From Savagea sp. (GTDB lineage Bacteria > Bacillota > Bacilli > Bacillales_A > Planococcaceae), in the NCBI GenBank assembly GCA_030152585.1, contig JASLJC010000016.1, positions 1-6,207 of the forward strand: DNA of 6,207 nucleotides, read 5' to 3'. A program made the translations under genes and the position numbers. The notes beneath the pieces were generated by a model that searched no databases, was not told where the DNA came from, and saw only the letters and a program-made list of their open reading frames with translations. Of the stretch, positions 4,282 to 6,207 are shown one piece after another. Numbering within the stretch: position 1 is the first letter of the stretch; every line of letters starts with the position of its first letter.

Positions 4282-6207
4282 TTACATCGAAGGGTCGTCT
4301 TTCGTCATATTTTCAGGTGTAATCGGTATAAAAGTCAAGTCGAGTTGATCTCCATTTGTAATAGGATCCATAAATTGTGCAGGAAGTCCATTTTTCGTTA
4401 ATTGATAACGTACGTCTTGCCCGAGTGGCAATTGAAAATCTACGACCGCGAACACGTCATTAAAAATAAAAGAAGCATCATCTTTTGATTGAATGACGAC
4501 ACGGTCACCTATACGGACCAATTCGTCCCAATTCGAGATGAGTTGTTGATTCACGTAACATTGATATTGTTCTTTTTCTAAAGTGACGTTTTGTTGTTTA
4601 AACGTAACGTGAATCCGTCGTTCTTTCGTTAAATCGAGTCGTTCAAAAATCGATTGAACTGAAAGATGCGTCGGGTTTTGAATGCGAATATTGTCGTTCG
4701 GTTGAACGGGTTGTTGTAAAAATCCTGCTTTGTCGTTAATGATAAGTTGAGGACGCTCTAACGGAATTTCTTTACGTTGTCCATTCACTTCGACTGTCAT
4801 CGTACGTGCTTCAAGCAAATGATGATAATGGAATGTTGTAAAAATATCTTCAATCGTTTGTACCATTTCAAAATCGATGACGTCTCGGTCTTGTAATGGC
4901 GTTTGTAAATGAGCTTGTGCACCATTTACAAAAATTGTCGGTTGAACGAAAATCGTTTCTCCTTCAATTGTTAGAGGTAACGGCTCAATTTCGCAGACAT
5001 CTTGGACAGTCGCTATTGCTTCTTCTCCTTTTTCACCTCCGACTACTTGTAAAATATCACCACTTTCAAGTGGATCATCTGCACTTACCCGTTGACCATT
5101 TTTATAAATAGTAGAAGGTTTGCCGAATGTGCCAGGAACCGTGACGAATTGTCCGTTCACTGTAATGCCAATCCCCATACCAGGCGAGCCAAATAAATCA
5201 GAAAGCGGGATATTCGCCGCAATTAAAGCGTCGCCTACTGTCACATCAATAAAATCAAACAGTCGAACGGATTGATCATTGACGATAGCGGAAACGTATT
5301 GAATCGGTTGTTGAGTCGCAGCTACGGCAATTCCAACAGGTGTGACGAGATCAGGAGAGGTTGGGACATCTTCTCGGAATGAAATCATCGGTAATGCATT
5401 CGGCCCTCGAATCGCGACACGTTGAATCGGTAGATCGAGCTTTTTACTAATACGTAAATCGAGCGTCGGTGTCATACTTCCACCACCGATTAACATGACG
5501 GCTTGAGGAGCGTCCTCGTTGTTTAATTTTAAAATTTCTTGTGCGATACTCTCTGCTAAATGTTCGATCGTCGGTTCTAACACTTCTAAAATGTCATTAC
5601 GTTCAATCGTCTGTTCGAATCCTAAAATATCAGAAAATGTAATCGTTTCGGAGTCGTTCAATTGTCGCTTTACTTGTTCTGCGACAGGAAAATCGAGTAA
5701 GTAATGGTTACTAATCGCTTCGGTAATTTCATCTCCCGCGACGGGAACCATGCCGTAAGCGATAATTGTATTTTCTTTCGTAATGGCAATATCCGATGTT
5801 CCTGCTCCGATATCGACGAGAGCGACGTTTAAGCGACGCATAGAAGGCGGAATTAATACGTGAATCGCTGCAATTGGCTCGAGCGTTAATCCATCCATTT
5901 GCAAATCAGCTCGCTCTAAAGAAGAAATGAGTGATTCAATGACGACTTTCGGTAAAAAGGTGGCAATAACTTCCACACTTGCTTGTTGTCCCGATTGATC
6001 AATTAAACTGCCGATCGGCTCGCCATCTAAAAAGTGATGCAAAATGGAGTAACCGACACAATAATAAGGTGTCGCGTTTCGTTTATGATCAGCTAGTAAT
6101 TGATCTTGTGCATTTTGTACGGCCGCTAATTCCAAATGTTGTACAGCTTCTGTACTCAAAATCGTTTGTTGGTCAATCGTAAGGTCTGCCTTTCCTCGAA
6201 CGGTTTT
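4282..6207 (-). CDS. FtsA/PilM-like actin-fold ATPase with long modular C-terminus, 5' end missing
   Basis: The frame is open from the window edge (6207) to TAA at 4282-4284: 641 visible residues. A TTG at 6159-6157 is in frame, but the 16 codons upstream of it (KTVRGKADLTIDQQTI) read as normal coding sequence for this family, so it is not the start; roughly 75-90 N-terminal residues, including the phosphate-1 loop, probably lie outside. Counting from the leucine at that TTG, the actin/Hsp70-type ATPase region has YYCVGYS (32-38), LTLEPIAAIHVLIPPSMRRLN (91-111), the phosphate-2 motif VALVDIGAGTSDIAIT (112-127) and the adenosine motif VMLIGGGSMTP (221-231), and ends near 285. The C-terminal half (about 300-625) contains five divergent copies of a module with an N-G turn and a closing [PL]-x-x-GD-x-[IL] strand. 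Related proteins in Bacillales are annotated as FtsA-like or PilM-like cell division proteins and are larger than FtsA (about 420-440 residues). The bound partner is unknown. It is convergent to ytxGH, with its own terminator. Confidence 0.88.
   Translation of the reverse strand, partial: KTVRGKADLTIDQQTILSTEAVQHLELAAVQNAQDQLLADHKRNATPYYCVGYSILHHFLDGEPIGSLIDQSGQQASVEVIATFLPKVVIESLISSLERADLQMDGLTLEPIAAIHVLIPPSMRRLNVALVDIGAGTSDIAITKENTIIAYGMVPVAGDEITEAISNHYLLDFPVAEQVKRQLNDSETITFSDILGFEQTIERNDILEVLEPTIEHLAESIAQEILKLNNEDAPQAVMLIGGGSMTPTLDLRISKKLDLPIQRVAIRGPNALPMISFREDVPTSPDLVTPVGIAVAATQQPIQYVSAIVNDQSVRLFDFIDVTVGDALIAANIPLSDLFGSPGMGIGITVNGQFVTVPGTFGKPSTIYKNGQRVSADDPLESGDILQVVGGEKGEEAIATVQDVCEIEPLPLTIEGETIFVQPTIFVNGAQAHLQTPLQDRDVIDFEMVQTIEDIFTTFHYHHLLEARTMTVEVNGQRKEIPLERPQLIINDKAGFLQQPVQPNDNIRIQNPTHLSVQSIFERLDLTKERRIHVTFKQQNVTLEKEQYQCYVNQQLISNWDELVRIGDRVVIQSKDDASFIFNDVFAVVDFQLPLGQDVRYQLTKNGLPAQFMDPITNGDQLDLTFIPITPENMTKDDPSM

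Noticed and set aside
4028..4348. Small open frames on both strands across the terminators and structured element
   Set aside because: They run through terminator stems and into the end of the convergent gene, lack ribosome sites and have no recognisable protein features.
6157..6159. TTG as a start of the FtsA-like gene
   Set aside because: The upstream codons are in frame and read as typical family sequence (KTVRGKA), and no Shine-Dalgarno site precedes the TTG.

Overview
The window looks like chromosomal DNA of a low-GC Gram-positive bacterium of the order Bacillales. The order ytpR – sftA-like – murC – ytxG – ytxH matches the Bacillus subtilis neighbourhood, and the Shine-Dalgarno sites are strong and Bacillus-like. 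A convergent FtsA/PilM-like gene suggests a Bacillaceae or Planococcaceae/Caryophanaceae relative; the genus cannot be fixed from sequence alone.

Layout. Bases 2-421 are the 3' part of ytpR (tRNA-binding OB-fold protein), closed by a strong terminator at 426-467. A promoter region leads into an acidic, repeat-rich 290-residue protein (689-1561). It sits exactly where the DNA translocase gene sftA (ytpS) is expected. It keeps what I recognise as SftA N-terminal landmarks (MSWF start, PSPIYG, PFNVVML) but stops before the FtsK motor, and about 40% of it is ten copies of an EEERLALEAK-type unit. A weak hairpin and a probable sigma-A promoter separate it from murC (1702-3012), which encodes UDP-N-acetylmuramate–L-alanine ligase. 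A 99-base gap with a good match to a sigma-B promoter precedes the two-gene unit ytxG-ytxH (3112-3978), encoding membrane-anchored general-stress proteins, followed by a perfect 15-bp terminator stem.

Bases 4047-4224 hold no gene but contain a compact GC-rich structured element: a 13-bp perfect stem, an outer 6-bp stem and flanking 9-bp direct repeats. A nested, bidirectional-looking terminator (4226-4278) then ends the convergent minus-strand gene (4282-6207, 5' end outside the window). That gene encodes an FtsA/PilM-like actin-fold ATPase with a long C-terminal tail that I read as five divergent modules of about 60 residues.

The cell-envelope and division theme is coherent: a wall-precursor ligase, a remnant of a septal DNA translocase, envelope stress proteins and an FtsA-like ATPase. 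The most notable points are the motorless SftA-like gene with a recently duplicated repeat array, the preserved sigma-B signal, and the unexplained structured element between the convergent genes. I see no CRISPR array, tRNA, rRNA, complete insertion sequence or obvious new defence system.
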